Below are positions 10,083 through 19,645 of a stretch of 64,000 nucleotides of DNA, in pieces (positions within the stretch are counted from its first letter, which is position 1; each line of letters starts with the position of its first letter). The notes under the pieces are model-generated. The model did not search any database and was not told the DNA's origin. It saw only the letters and a list, made by a program, of their open reading frames with translations. The stretch is from GCA-002708315 sp964460905 (GTDB lineage: Bacteria > Bacteroidota > Bacteroidia > Bacteroidales > F082), in the NCBI GenBank assembly GCA_964460905.1, contig CAYWRM010000016.1, forward strand, positions 31,512 to 95,511. The letters run 5' to 3'. A program made the translations under genes and the position numbers.

Positions 10083-10149
10083 TTGGAGTACTGGAGTGAT
10101 GGAGTATTGATTACGATAGTCATTTTCCTCCATTACTCCAATACTCCAA
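10083..10149. repeat. GGAGT-based long hairpin repeat, copy A
   Basis: Two 22-base arms, 10083-10104 and 10128-10149, are inverted complements at 20 of 22 positions, around a 23-base loop. Each arm is built from reiterated (T/A)GGAGT words. The 16-mer GAGTGATGGAGTATTG at 10094-10109 recurs exactly at 63301-63316 in the other copy. It lies between two same-strand thioredoxin-fold genes. It could act as an attenuating or mRNA-stabilising hairpin or be a small dispersed repeat; it encodes nothing. Confidence 0.85.
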
Positions 10150-10164
10150 CAAACATTTATTTGT

Positions 10165-10172
10165 TAATTTTG
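10165..10172 (+). promoter_or_regulatory. Candidate -7 element before the second TlpA-like gene
   Basis: TAATTTTG matches TAnnTTTG and lies 21 bases before the ATG at 10193. No TTTG is seen at the expected -33 distance, because that position is occupied by the hairpin repeat arm. It would let the second paralogue be transcribed separately. Confidence 0.35.
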
Positions 10173-10192
10173 GCTCAATTAATTTATATGAT

Positions 10193-11545
10193 ATGATAAA
10201 AAAACTAATAGCAATAATATTCGTTACAGTAAGCCTGACCGGGATGGGCCAGCAACATAGTATTAGTGGCACAATATCGGATTTGGAAAATGAAAAACTA
10301 TATTTAATGCGACTTATGGGTGAAAACCGAAGTATAATTGATACTGCACAAACTGATATTACCGGAGCTTTTACATTTATTGCCACCGAAGAATTGGAAC
10401 CCGGCATGTATATGGTTATTAAAGGACAGGGACAAGCTGTAGAACTTATCTACAACAACGAAAATATTCAGTTTACAACTTCCGGGTTTGCCGCTGATGA
10501 TGGAATTCAAATTATCAGCTCTGTCGAAAATCTTATCTATTATGATTATCTTGGTATTAAGGGAATGAATATGTATAAATTGGATGTACTGGGTGCTCTT
10601 ATTGCTAATTACCCACCAAATGACAAATTTTATCAAGATGCATTAAAACAATATGAGCTCCTACAAAACAAACTTAATGAAAGAATAGATGAATTAATTA
10701 ATAATAATCCTCTTACCCTTGCCTCAAAATATTTAAAAACAGATCGTCCAACCTTTGTTGACCCTACACTTAGCAATGATGAGCAAAACTTATTTCTAAA
10801 ACAGCATTATTTTGATGACGTTGATTTTAGTGATACAATGTTAATAAGAAGCACATTTCTGACATCGAAAGTTGTTGGTTACCTTTCTCTTTTTCAGAAT
10901 AATGCAAATTCACAGAAAGAGTTAGAAGATAATATGTTAATTGGAGTTGATTCAGTACTAACTCGTGCGCAAATAGATCAGCAGGTTTACGAGTTTTTAG
11001 TGGAGTTTTTGATAAAAGGGTTTGAGTCGATAGGATTTGAAAGAGGATTGGAGCATATTGCAGCTGCCAACACTCTCGATCAATTTTGTGAAAATACAGA
11101 GCGTAAGCTAAAGCTTGAAAACAAACTTGAACTGATAAAAAAACTCGCTATCGGCCAACCTGCTCCTAATTTCACGACAAAAGATATCGTTGGTAAAGAG
11201 ATTGAATTAAATAAGGTTGATGCAAAAAAAACCCTACTGGTTTTCTGGGCAAGTTGGTGTCCGCATTGCGATGATATTATGCCCGTAATAAATTCATTTT
11301 ATAAAGGTAATAATGAACTTGAAGTAATTTCTATATCAATAGATGAATCGAAAGATGATCTAATGAAGAATATTGAAGAAGGTGGCTATAGTTGGAAATA
11401 TATTGCTGAATTACAGGGATGGAATGGCCCTATTATTGAAGAATATGGAATAGTGGCAACTCCTTCAATTTTTGTATTGGATGAAAACAAAAAAATTATT
11501 GGTAAGCCAATTGGAAAAGAAGAGCTAATAAAGCTTTTGGAATAA
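10193..11545 (+). CDS. DUF4369-type TlpA-like thiol-disulfide protein, copy 2
   Basis: 450 residues. The signal peptide runs from KKLIAIIFVTVSLTGMGQ. An N-terminal DUF4369-like domain follows (residues ~20-115), then a helical linker and a C-terminal TlpA/ResA-type thioredoxin domain: GQPAPNFTTKDIVGKEI, LVFWASWCPHCDDIMPVI with a canonical CPHC active site near residues 357-360, and the cis-proline segment VATPSIFVLDENK. CPHC resembles DsbA-type sites, yet the fold and context are TlpA-like. The role is likely disulfide reduction or exchange in the periplasm. It is a tandem paralogue of the upstream gene, but unlike that copy it keeps the WxxWCxxC signature. Confidence 0.87.
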   Translation: MIKKLIAIIFVTVSLTGMGQQHSISGTISDLENEKLYLMRLMGENRSIIDTAQTDITGAFTFIATEELEPGMYMVIKGQGQAVELIYNNENIQFTTSGFAADDGIQIISSVENLIYYDYLGIKGMNMYKLDVLGALIANYPPNDKFYQDALKQYELLQNKLNERIDELINNNPLTLASKYLKTDRPTFVDPTLSNDEQNLFLKQHYFDDVDFSDTMLIRSTFLTSKVVGYLSLFQNNANSQKELEDNMLIGVDSVLTRAQIDQQVYEFLVEFLIKGFESIGFERGLEHIAAANTLDQFCENTERKLKLENKLELIKKLAIGQPAPNFTTKDIVGKEIELNKVDAKKTLLVFWASWCPHCDDIMPVINSFYKGNNELEVISISIDESKDDLMKNIEEGGYSWKYIAELQGWNGPIIEEYGIVATPSIFVLDENKKIIGKPIGKEELIKLLE

Positions 11546-11562
11546 TATAATTATCAATTAAA

Positions 11563-12294
11563 TTACAATCCCGAAGCAAGCACATCTACAACGTGGGCAA
11601 CTTTTAATGGAAGATTATGTTTTTTAATATAACCATATTGATGCATTAGGCATGAACTATCAGTAGAAACAATGTATTCTGCACCAGTCTCCAACGCATT
11701 ACGAACTTTTTGTTCAGCCATAGCCGTTGAAATGGGTTCAAATTTTACAGAAAAAGTACCACCAAATCCACAACATTCATGAGTGTCTTTCATTTCGATA
11801 AGCTCCAAGCCCTTTACGTTACGCAACAATTTACGGGGTTCATCTCCTAATTTATATTCGCGTAAAGCGGCACATGAATCGTGATAAGTAATTTTATGCT
11901 CGAATACTGAACCAAAATCGGTGACTTTTATAATATTCACTAAAAAATCGGTTATTTCATAAATATTTCGCTGTAGCTGTTTATATTCGTTATGATGTGC
12001 GCCATTAAAAAATAGCTCATCATATCCATTTTTTACATAGCCTATACATGAAGCTGAAGGTCCAACAATAAGCCGACCATTATCTAAATCTGATATAAAT
12101 TTTTCACCAAGTTTTTTTGCTTTATCCCAAAAGCCACTATTAAAAGCCATTTGCCCGCAACAGGTTTGATTTGTATTATAATGAACTTTTACTCCGGCTT
12201 TTTCCAATACCTTAACCATGTTAAATCCTGTTTCAGGATAAGCTTGATCAATAAAACAAGGGATGAAAATGTCTACTTCTTTAGGACTCAACAT
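11563..12294 (-). CDS. LutA/YkgE-like (Fe-S)-binding CCG-domain protein
   Basis: 243 residues, the usual size for LutA. Two cysteine-rich CCG domains are visible: the first from DIFIPCFIDQAYPE to NQTCCGQMAFNSGF (residues ~8-60), the second from YHDSCAALREY to HECCGFGGTFSVKF (residues ~135-190). Such domains bind iron-sulfur clusters in oxidoreductase subunits that act on lactate, glycolate or heterodisulfides. LutA normally works with LutB and LutC in L-lactate oxidation, but neither is in the window; here it is the last gene of the aroB-aroA operon, 5 bases after aroA. The exact substrate is therefore open. Confidence 0.85.
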   Translation of the reverse strand: MLSPKEVDIFIPCFIDQAYPETGFNMVKVLEKAGVKVHYNTNQTCCGQMAFNSGFWDKAKKLGEKFISDLDNGRLIVGPSASCIGYVKNGYDELFFNGAHHNEYKQLQRNIYEITDFLVNIIKVTDFGSVFEHKITYHDSCAALREYKLGDEPRKLLRNVKGLELIEMKDTHECCGFGGTFSVKFEPISTAMAEQKVRNALETGAEYIVSTDSSCLMHQYGYIKKHNLPLKVAHVVDVLASGL

Positions 12295-12299
12295 AGCAA

Positions 12300-13580
12300 T
12301 TAATTACTTTTTTTATTATCCGAGTTTAAAGTTGCAAACTTAAGTTTTTTAAAATCATCCCAAAACTCAGGGTATGATTTCTTTACAACATCAGAGTTAC
12401 ATATCTCGATCTGGTTATATTTAAGCACCAAAGGAGCAAGGCTCATTGCAATACGGTGATCTCCGTAAGTGCTGAATGACAGATTATTATCACTGCCTAC
12501 CAGCAGGGACTCTACATTGCTGTTGTTTGGTGTAAGAATATATTTATTTTTTTCTTTTATAAGCGTTGCACCAATTTTTTTAAGCTCTTGTGTGAGAGCT
12601 TTGATTCTGTTAGACTCTTTAAAAGCAAGATGTCCGATATTTTTAAAAATGCCCGTAATCCCCAAAGCAGCACAAGTTACCATAACAGAAGGAACAATAT
12701 CAGGGCAACCTTCAAAATCGTAAGAAAATTTGCTAACAATATTTTTAGTTTTACTCAACCTAATTCCTTCAGCGCTAAAAATGGTTGTTACTCCAAAATC
12801 TTCATAAATATCAGCAAGTACACTATCGCCTTGAAGGCTATTTTTAGTAAGTCCCGCAATAGTTACGTCAGTTTCATCTGCCAGAGCGGCTGCTTCATAC
12901 CAATATGATGCCGAACTCCAATCAGATTCCACGCTAAAAGGATGAAACTGATACTTGCCTCGCAATATCTTTACTCCTTCATTATTCATATCAACATATG
13001 CCCCAAATTTTTGCATAAGTTTTTGAGTCATTTCTATATAAGGTAGAGAAACCGGATGCCCCATAAAGTCTATTTTCAGACCATCCTCTAAATAGGGTCC
13101 TATCATCATTATAGCACTAATAAACTGACTACTTTCCGAAACATCAACACTTATTTGTCCACCTCTAATATCCTTGCCTATAATTCGTAAGGGTATATTT
13201 CCTTCCTTATTGACATAAGTTATATCAGCACCAAGCAACCTGAGCCCATCAACAAGCCCCTTAATGGGTCGCTCCTGCATACGCAAATTCCCTGTTAAAA
13301 GCCATGTACCTTCTCTGTAAACCAAAAATGTTGATAAAAATCGTGATACAGTTCCGGCATTATTTGCATCTATAACCATTGGTATTCCAGATGAGCCACA
13401 AGTGTTAATCATGTTAATATAATATAGAATACGTTGTGTATCGTCTGATAATGAAAGGTTACTAATTGTACAATTATCATTAGACAATTCACGTATAATC
13501 AACACACGGTTACTTATGCTTTTTGATCCATGCATAACTACTTTACCAACAACAATATTTGATATATTATTTAACTGCAT
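12300..13580 (-). CDS. aroA: 3-phosphoshikimate 1-carboxyvinyltransferase (EPSP synthase)
   Basis: 426 residues from the ATG at 13580. I prefer this to the upstream TTG at 13595, which would overlap the aroB stop. It joins shikimate-3-phosphate and phosphoenolpyruvate to EPSP in the shikimate pathway. Seen motifs: GSKSISNRVLI (residues ~18-28), NAGTVSRFL (a variant of the usual DxGTxxRF), MQERPIKGLVDGLRLLGA, SESSQFISAIMM, the FKESNRIKAL loop and YGDHRIAMSLA near the C-terminus. It is followed by a LutA-like gene after 5 bases and preceded by aroB with 5 bases between, so co-transcription is very likely. aroC is elsewhere, at 52486. Confidence 0.95.
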   Translation of the reverse strand: MQLNNISNIVVGKVVMHGSKSISNRVLIIRELSNDNCTISNLSLSDDTQRILYYINMINTCGSSGIPMVIDANNAGTVSRFLSTFLVYREGTWLLTGNLRMQERPIKGLVDGLRLLGADITYVNKEGNIPLRIIGKDIRGGQISVDVSESSQFISAIMMIGPYLEDGLKIDFMGHPVSLPYIEMTQKLMQKFGAYVDMNNEGVKILRGKYQFHPFSVESDWSSASYWYEAAALADETDVTIAGLTKNSLQGDSVLADIYEDFGVTTIFSAEGIRLSKTKNIVSKFSYDFEGCPDIVPSVMVTCAALGITGIFKNIGHLAFKESNRIKALTQELKKIGATLIKEKNKYILTPNNSNVESLLVGSDNNLSFSTYGDHRIAMSLAPLVLKYNQIEICNSDVVKKSYPEFWDDFKKLKFATLNSDNKKSN

Positions 13581-13585
13581 ATTCT

Positions 13586-14674
13586 TTACTCGCAACTTTT
13601 TCTGTTAATATAAAATTTAATACTTTGTATTACCTGGTCGTTATCTACTTCAATTTCGTGCACAGCCTTTCCAAGTTTTCTTAGTAGACTGAAATTTTGT
13701 TTGTTTCCCCTGACTTTTTTATCCTGCTTCATAAGTTGCATTATCATTGGGATATCAGCCTCAGTAAAATCAAAACGGTTAAAATTATTGTCTATCATAT
13801 TAACAATGGTGTTCAAGCAAACACATCCTATATTAAAAATCTTTGATGAAATCCAGGCTTCACAAATCATTCCAGCAGCAATTGCCATACCATGTGTAAC
13901 CGGGTTTTCAGATTTCATGTAGAAAGACTCAAGAGCATGACCTATGGTATGACCAAAATTTAAATTCTTTCTAATCCCTTTTTCAAATGTATCAAAACGA
14001 ACAAGATCAATTTTATCCCTGGCGGCTTTGATAATAACCATATTCCAATCTTCAACTTCATTATAATTATTACCTTCCAGCTTTTGCCAGAGCTCTTTAT
14101 CCATTATCAGTCCGTATTTTAGTACTTCAGCAAACCCGGATTGCCACTGTTTTTTATCAAGTGTTTTTAAAAAAACAGGATCTACAATTACACATGAAGA
14201 ATTCACAAATATACCCACCTGATTCTTAAATCCTTCAAAATCGATACCTGTTTTTCCACCAATTGCGGCATCAACCATCCCCAATAATGTAGTTGGGAAA
14301 TTTATAAACTTCAGCCCTCTTTTAAATGTTGCAGCTGCCATCCCACCTATATCTGTGACAACACCGCCTCCAAGGTTAATAATTAAATCATCCCTGTCGA
14401 CATTATGCCTTGTAAGCTCACTCCAAATAAAAGTAAGTTGTTGGATTGATTTATTTTCTTCACCACTACTAATAGTTATTATGCCATCAATATTTACTGC
14501 TGGTAGTTTTTGTTTAAAGACGGGCAGACATAATTCTTTAACATTTTCATCGGTAATAATAAAAATTCGCCGATAATTATTAAACTTATTAGTTGATTTC
14601 TCAAGAGCATCACTACCAATGATATATGAAACCGAATCAGCTTCTAAGATTAAAGGTATATTATCTTTCACCAT
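13586..14674 (-). CDS. aroB: 3-dehydroquinate synthase
   Basis: 362 residues from the ATG at 14674, just 2 bases after the yccF stop. The open frame extends to 14860, but that extension runs through yccF in another frame and looks non-coding. The enzyme converts DAHP to 3-dehydroquinate using NAD and a divalent metal. Family motifs: IIISxxE-like IITISSGEENKS, NLGGGVVTDIGGMAAATFKRG-type NAD loop (residues ~100-120), FPTTLLGMVDAAIGGKTGID, and the metal-binding FGHTIGHALE near residue 253. It sits directly upstream of aroA in the same operon. Confidence 0.96.
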   Translation of the reverse strand: MVKDNIPLILEADSVSYIIGSDALEKSTNKFNNYRRIFIITDENVKELCLPVFKQKLPAVNIDGIITISSGEENKSIQQLTFIWSELTRHNVDRDDLIINLGGGVVTDIGGMAAATFKRGLKFINFPTTLLGMVDAAIGGKTGIDFEGFKNQVGIFVNSSCVIVDPVFLKTLDKKQWQSGFAEVLKYGLIMDKELWQKLEGNNYNEVEDWNMVIIKAARDKIDLVRFDTFEKGIRKNLNFGHTIGHALESFYMKSENPVTHGMAIAAGMICEAWISSKIFNIGCVCLNTIVNMIDNNFNRFDFTEADIPMIMQLMKQDKKVRGNKQNFSLLRKLGKAVHEIEVDNDQVIQSIKFYINRKSCE

Positions 14675-14676
14675 AA

Positions 14677-15051
14677 TTACTTTGTTATAATATCTCTGCC
14701 AAAAGGAGTAAGGGCAAGTCCGGCAAGCTTGAAGTGTTGTTGTGCCCAGGGAATTCCAATGATTGTAATAAACAATAATATGCCAAAAGCAATATGAGTT
14801 AACATTATCCAAAATCCGCCAACAAAAAACCACAGTACATTCATAAATGTAGTTAAACAACCTGATGGTTTCTCACGTTGAATAACCTCACTTCCAAATG
14901 GCCATATTGCTAATACTCCAAGTTTAATTGTTTGTAGCCCAAATGGAATACCAATTATTGTAACAAATAAAACAATGCTGGAAACAAAATATTCGAGGGC
15001 AATTGCAAAGCCTCCAAAGATTAACCAAATTAAATTACCAAGAATTTTCAT
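14677..15051 (-). CDS. yccF: YccF-family (DUF307) inner membrane protein
   Basis: 124 residues with two internally similar halves, each a hydrophobic hairpin: residues ~3-47 (LGNLIWLIFGGF ... TIIGIPFGLQTIKL) and ~66-115 (WFFVGGFWIMLTHIAF ... TIIGIPWAQQHFKL). The repeated TIIGIP(F/W) motif with a following PFG identifies the YccF domain. The function of this membrane family is not known. It lies between the TIGR01777 epimerase (13 bases) and aroB (2 bases), so it is an obligate member of this operon. Confidence 0.93.
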   Translation of the reverse strand: MKILGNLIWLIFGGFAIALEYFVSSIVLFVTIIGIPFGLQTIKLGVLAIWPFGSEVIQREKPSGCLTTFMNVLWFFVGGFWIMLTHIAFGILLFITIIGIPWAQQHFKLAGLALTPFGRDIITK

Positions 15052-15064
15052 AATAGTTTAATAA

Positions 15065-15985
15065 TTAATGATTATCATAAATATCTGATAATGCTTCATC
15101 TATAGTCTCAAAGTTAAACTTAAAACCATCATCAAGAAGTCGTTTTGGAACAACTTTTAATCCATTTAATAATAGTTCATCAGCCATAGCTCCCATAAAC
15201 ATACGTAAACCAAAAGCAGGTTTTGGCAAATACGATGGCCGTTTTAAAGCAACTCCTATTTGAGAAGCAAATTTTTTCTGTTTAACAGGATTTGGAGCTG
15301 TAAGATTGTATATGCCATGTGAATTTTTGTTTTCAATTAAAAACCTTATCGCCCTCACTTCATCTTCTATGTGTATCCACGAACTCCATTGGTTACCATT
15401 TCCTATCCTTCCTCCAACAAAAAATTTAAACGGCATTGTAATCTTTGGTAAAGCACCATCATCCGAATCAAGTACAAGGCCTGTTCTTATATAAACTACA
15501 CGGGCTAAGCTTTCAAGTTGATGAAAAGTAACTTCATGACTAATTGCCATTTTTGTTAAAAAACCCCTTTGACCATTAGTGGTTTCTTCTGTAACATCAA
15601 TTGTATTTCTACTTAATCCATAAATTCCAATTCCTGACCCCTGGATTAAAACTTTTGGCTTTTCTTTGGTTCCCCGAAAGGCTCTTATAATAATATTATC
15701 AACATCTAATCTGCTTTTTTTAATTTTGGACATCTTTTTTTGGCTCCATCTAGTACCAATATTTTCGCCTGCCAAATTTATAACGGCTTCAGCATCTTCA
15801 AAAAGTGCCGAAATTTTTGTTACATCTCTTGTCCTTAATCTTTCAACTGCTATATTATCTTTAAATTCTTTAGCTAAAGTTCTGTTTCTACGTGAAATAA
15901 CCACTATTTCAAATTTACCTTTCAACTCTTCAATCAAGTGTCTCCCTATAAATCCACTACCCCCAAAAATTATTACTTTTTTCAT
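15065..15985 (-). CDS. TIGR01777-family NAD-dependent epimerase/dehydratase-like protein (YfcH type)
   Basis: 306 residues. The N-terminal Rossmann motif VIFGGSGFIGRHL marks an extended SDR. AVINLAGENIGTRWSQKKMSKI, followed by SR and VDN, is the signature of the TIGR01777/YfcH family, and the C-terminal ~50 residues hold the family-specific DUF1731-like segment (RPSYLPKPAFGLRMFMGAMA, then LLLNGLKVVPKRLLDDGF). The natural substrate is unknown; members are linked to cell division (Slr1223, SulA homologues) or left unassigned. It is the first gene of the minus-strand operon ending at 11563. Confidence 0.93.
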   Translation of the reverse strand: MKKVIIFGGSGFIGRHLIEELKGKFEIVVISRRNRTLAKEFKDNIAVERLRTRDVTKISALFEDAEAVINLAGENIGTRWSQKKMSKIKKSRLDVDNIIIRAFRGTKEKPKVLIQGSGIGIYGLSRNTIDVTEETTNGQRGFLTKMAISHEVTFHQLESLARVVYIRTGLVLDSDDGALPKITMPFKFFVGGRIGNGNQWSSWIHIEDEVRAIRFLIENKNSHGIYNLTAPNPVKQKKFASQIGVALKRPSYLPKPAFGLRMFMGAMADELLLNGLKVVPKRLLDDGFKFNFETIDEALSDIYDNH

Positions 15986-16040
15986 ATTAGGTTAAAAATA
16001 TTTTGTTGTAAAAATAATATTTCTTTTTTAATGCAACTCC

Positions 16041-16074
16041 TTTGCTATTTCATTGTCTTGAATATGTATTTTTG
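16041..16074 (+). promoter_or_regulatory. Promoter of the gingipain-like gene
   Basis: TATTTTTG at 16067-16074 matches TAnnTTTG, and TTTG at 16041-16044 can serve as the -33 element with 22 bases between. The -7 element ends 17 bases before the ATG, implying a very short leader. Confidence 0.5.
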
Positions 16075-16091
16075 ATCTAAAATTAGTTATT

Positions 16092-19000
16092 ATGAAAAGG
16101 CTTAACTTACTTTTAACACTTGTTTTATTAGCTTCAATTACCTTTGCAGGTACTATCAGAAAAACTTATTATTTTTCAATACCAAAAATTGAATATAATA
16201 ATGGTTATCATACAATTACATTTCAGCAAACCTTGCTAACAGGCATCGCCGGAGAGCCTGCTTTACCTTATTATGCAGTTAGCTTATTAATACCACCGGG
16301 TGAAGTTGCTACATCAGTAGAGTTTATTGGCGAAAATGAGGTTGCTCTTGATGGAAACTTTAAATTATTCCCATATCAAAATTCAAAACCTCTTTCTGAT
16401 GCATATAAATCAGAATTTCAAATTAGTGATAAGGTTTATAAGTCAAATATCAACTATCCCCAAAAATCAACAGGTGGACTTTCAACAGGGTATTTAGTTG
16501 GTTATGGTATTGCTATGTCAACTTTTACACCTGTAAAATATATACCAGGACAAGGTAAAGTTACCTATTATAAAAAAGTAACAATTGTTATTGAAACAGC
16601 CACAAATAATAAAGCCGTTGAGGCATTAAATAATCAAACTTCATCAATAATTGCAAAAAGTAGATTATTGAACTTTGCACAAAATCCTGAAGATATAGTT
16701 TTATACAACTCATCTCAAAAAAGGTCTGACAATAATTATAGCTTATTAATTATAACTCCCGACCAATTTACCAATGGCTTTAACGAGCTGAGAAACATTT
16801 ATTTAAGTAGAGGAATAAGTAGCGAAATTTTCACTACTGAATATATTTCAACTAATATTTCCGGACAGGATTTACAAGAAAAGATCAGAAATTTTATCAT
16901 ACAAGAATACCAGGAAAGCAGCATTGATTATGTTATCCTTGGAGGAGATGTAGAACATATACCTTATCGTGGGTTTTATTGTTACGTTCAATCAGGAAGC
17001 GGCTATACAACAAGTGATATTCCTGCTGATTTATATTATTCGGCTCTGGATGGTACATGGAATGATGATGGAGATAACGACTGGGGTGAACCAGACGAAG
17101 ATGACCTGCTACCAGAAGTTGCTGTCGCAAGATATCCGTTTAGTAACGCTTCTGAACTTGAAAAAATAATTCACAAAAGTATTAGCTACCAAAATAATCC
17201 GGTATTAGGAGAGTTTACCAATCCACTGTTGGTAGGTGAGAATCTATATTCGGGTCCAGATACGTGGGGAAGAGATTACCTGGATCTTCTAATTGGTGAG
17301 CGAAGTGACAACGGGTATACAACCTATGGGATTCCGGAAAACTATCCCATCGATTCACTTTATGAACATGATGGCTCATGGAATGGTACTACATTGATTA
17401 ATGAAATCAACCAGGGCAAACAATTTATTCATCACGTTGGGCATGCAAGTCCAAATTATGTTGCACATCTATACACTTCCGATATTACAAATTCTAATTT
17501 TTACGCTGTTAACGGTATTGATCATAACTACACTTTATTGCAAACTCATGGATGCGACTGCGGATCGTTTGACAATAATGACTGCATACTGGAAAAAATG
17601 GTAACAATAGATAATTTTGCGGTTTCTGTGATTGGAAATTCAAGATATGGATGGTTTAATGAAGGACAAACTGAAGGCCCATCCGCACATCTTCACCGCG
17701 AAATGGTGGATGCGCTATATCATGAAAAAATAAACCATCTGGGAAGTGCTTTTGTTGAAAGTAAGATACAAACAGCCCCTTGGGTTGAAGCTCCCGGACA
17801 ATGGGAAGAAGGCGCTTTAAGATGGAATTTTTATGATATTAACATATTAGGCGATCCTGCTCTTAGTGTTTGGACTGCTGAACCTATTGATATCGATGTA
17901 ATTAATGAAAATGAAATAGCAATTGGAACAACTTCAACAGATGTTAACGTTAGCAGTAATGGAATGTCACTAAGAGATTTTACCTGTTCAATTTTAAAGG
18001 ATGGTATACTTTATGCCACAGGAGTTACAGATATAGGTGGTGATGCTACACTTACTTTTGAACCGGAGATCACAGAAATTGGGGACGCATTACTAATTGT
18101 TGTTGGATACAATTGCCTTCCGGATACAACTAGTATAAGTTTTATTTCTGCTGAAAATGCATATGTAATATACACCAGTCATGAGATTATAGATACAGAA
18201 GGTAACAACAATGGGATAGCTGATTTTGGTGAGGCAATTTCACTCACAGTTTCACTAAGCAATATAGGAACAGAAGATGCAACAGATGTAACTGCTAATA
18301 TTACAATTGATGACGAATATATTTCATTATCTGATAGCATCGAAGTATACGGTTTTATCGCAGCTGATGAAACTATATTTAGAATAGAAGCATTTTCGTT
18401 TAATGTTTCTAATAGTGTACCCGATCAGCATACTGTTGTATTTCACCTTGTTTGTGAAAGTGAAGGAGTTTTTTGGATGTCGGATTTTGAGATAATAATA
18501 AATGCTCCTCTACCGGAAATTGGAGATATGATTATCGATGATAACACCGGAGGAAATGGTAATGGCCAACTGGATCCGGGTGAATCGGCTATTATTACTA
18601 TTCCAGCAATAAATGCAGGACACAGTGATTGTTCTATAGCGGAGTTTGAGCTAGTTTCCAGCAGTCCATATATTACAATTAACCCGAATTATATTAATTT
18701 AAATGGATTACTAGCCGATGAAACAAAACTAACTGAATTTAATGTTGATGTAGATAATGCTACACCCATTGGTACATTAGCAACTTTTGATGGAGAACTC
18801 ACTACTTGTGAGTACACTAGTCAAAAAACATTCTACAGCAATATTGGTTTATTAATTGAAAATTTCGAATCTGGCGACTTTACTTCTTTTGAATGGCACC
18901 TGGGTGGTAATACCAGCTGGCAGATTGTAACAGAAAATTCGTTTAATGGAGAATACTGCTCAAAATCAGGAGAAATTAGTGATCTTGGAAACTCTGAACT

Positions 19001-19535
19001 TTTTATTACTCTTAATGTAGTAGCAAATGATGTGATATCGTTTGCCAGAAAGGTATCTTCAGAAAGCACATATGATTTTTTAAAATTTTATATTGATGGT
19101 AATCAAGCTGGAGAATGGTCAGGCGAACAAGAGTGGGAAGTTGTAACATTTGATATAGAATCGGGTCAGCATACTTTACTATGGTCATATGAAAAAGATG
19201 TATCTGTTTCTTCAGGAAGTGATTGTGGATGGGTTGATGATATTATCTTTCCTGCATCAACAACTCTGATTAGCGTTGAAGAACTTACCTCGGATAATAA
19301 TTTTATTATCTTTCCTAACCCTGGTATTGGCCACTATTCGTTAATATTAAACTCTGACACAAAAGTGGCAGATGTAAAAGTTTATAATTCACTTGGCAGT
19401 ATAGTTAGCACCATGAAAGCTGATTTTACTTCGGGCCAATCCTCGATTGATTTAAGTGATTTATTACCGGGAATTTATTTTATTGAGGTTAATACGGGCG
19501 TCAATAGAATTTTGCGAAAGGTTATTCAGAAATAA
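16092..19535 (+). CDS. Gingipain-like C25 cysteine peptidase with cleaved-adhesin and T9SS type A domains
   Basis: 1147 residues. Order: signal peptide (NLLLTLVLLASITFAG); propeptide-like region to ~200; C25 catalytic domain ~210-590, with IDYVILGGDVEHIPYRG, the catalytic His in HHVGHASPNYV (near 450) and the putative nucleophile in THGCDCGSFDN (near 487), aligned with the gingipain CVNGDF motif; Ig-like beta regions ~600-910; a MAM/cleaved-adhesin-like domain ~922-1054 (FESGDFTSFEWHLGGNTSW ... CGWVDDIIFP); and a T9SS type A sorting domain from IIFPNPGIGHYS to LRKVIQK. It is an exported surface or secreted protease. P1 specificity cannot be read from the sequence. It converges with the metalloprotease gene. 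Confidence 0.92.
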   Translation: MKRLNLLLTLVLLASITFAGTIRKTYYFSIPKIEYNNGYHTITFQQTLLTGIAGEPALPYYAVSLLIPPGEVATSVEFIGENEVALDGNFKLFPYQNSKPLSDAYKSEFQISDKVYKSNINYPQKSTGGLSTGYLVGYGIAMSTFTPVKYIPGQGKVTYYKKVTIVIETATNNKAVEALNNQTSSIIAKSRLLNFAQNPEDIVLYNSSQKRSDNNYSLLIITPDQFTNGFNELRNIYLSRGISSEIFTTEYISTNISGQDLQEKIRNFIIQEYQESSIDYVILGGDVEHIPYRGFYCYVQSGSGYTTSDIPADLYYSALDGTWNDDGDNDWGEPDEDDLLPEVAVARYPFSNASELEKIIHKSISYQNNPVLGEFTNPLLVGENLYSGPDTWGRDYLDLLIGERSDNGYTTYGIPENYPIDSLYEHDGSWNGTTLINEINQGKQFIHHVGHASPNYVAHLYTSDITNSNFYAVNGIDHNYTLLQTHGCDCGSFDNNDCILEKMVTIDNFAVSVIGNSRYGWFNEGQTEGPSAHLHREMVDALYHEKINHLGSAFVESKIQTAPWVEAPGQWEEGALRWNFYDINILGDPALSVWTAEPIDIDVINENEIAIGTTSTDVNVSSNGMSLRDFTCSILKDGILYATGVTDIGGDATLTFEPEITEIGDALLIVVGYNCLPDTTSISFISAENAYVIYTSHEIIDTEGNNNGIADFGEAISLTVSLSNIGTEDATDVTANITIDDEYISLSDSIEVYGFIAADETIFRIEAFSFNVSNSVPDQHTVVFHLVCESEGVFWMSDFEIIINAPLPEIGDMIIDDNTGGNGNGQLDPGESAIITIPAINAGHSDCSIAEFELVSSSPYITINPNYINLNGLLADETKLTEFNVDVDNATPIGTLATFDGELTTCEYTSQKTFYSNIGLLIENFESGDFTSFEWHLGGNTSWQIVTENSFNGEYCSKSGEISDLGNSELFITLNVVANDVISFARKVSSESTYDFLKFYIDGNQAGEWSGEQEWEVVTFDIESGQHTLLWSYEKDVSVSSGSDCGWVDDIIFPASTTLISVEELTSDNNFIIFPNPGIGHYSLILNSDTKVADVKVYNSLGSIVSTMKADFTSGQSSIDLSDLLPGIYFIEVNTGVNRILRKVIQK

Positions 19536-19645
19536 TAATAGCATTTTTAATTAATTTCAAATAACTAAATCTGCTTTTAATATTATGATTTACCTGCCCT
19601 TTCCACATATGGTTTGAAATTTGATGTTTATGAGTTGTTATTGTA

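Noticed and set aside
14675..14860. 62-residue N-terminal extension of aroB
   Set aside because: It overlaps yccF in another frame and has no resemblance to dehydroquinate synthase; the ATG at 14674 gives the normal length.
16092..19535. PorU, the T9SS sortase
   Set aside because: PorU is also a ~1150-residue C25 protein, but this one carries a cleaved-adhesin domain and a complete sorting domain and has no porV neighbour, so a gingipain-like cargo protease fits better.
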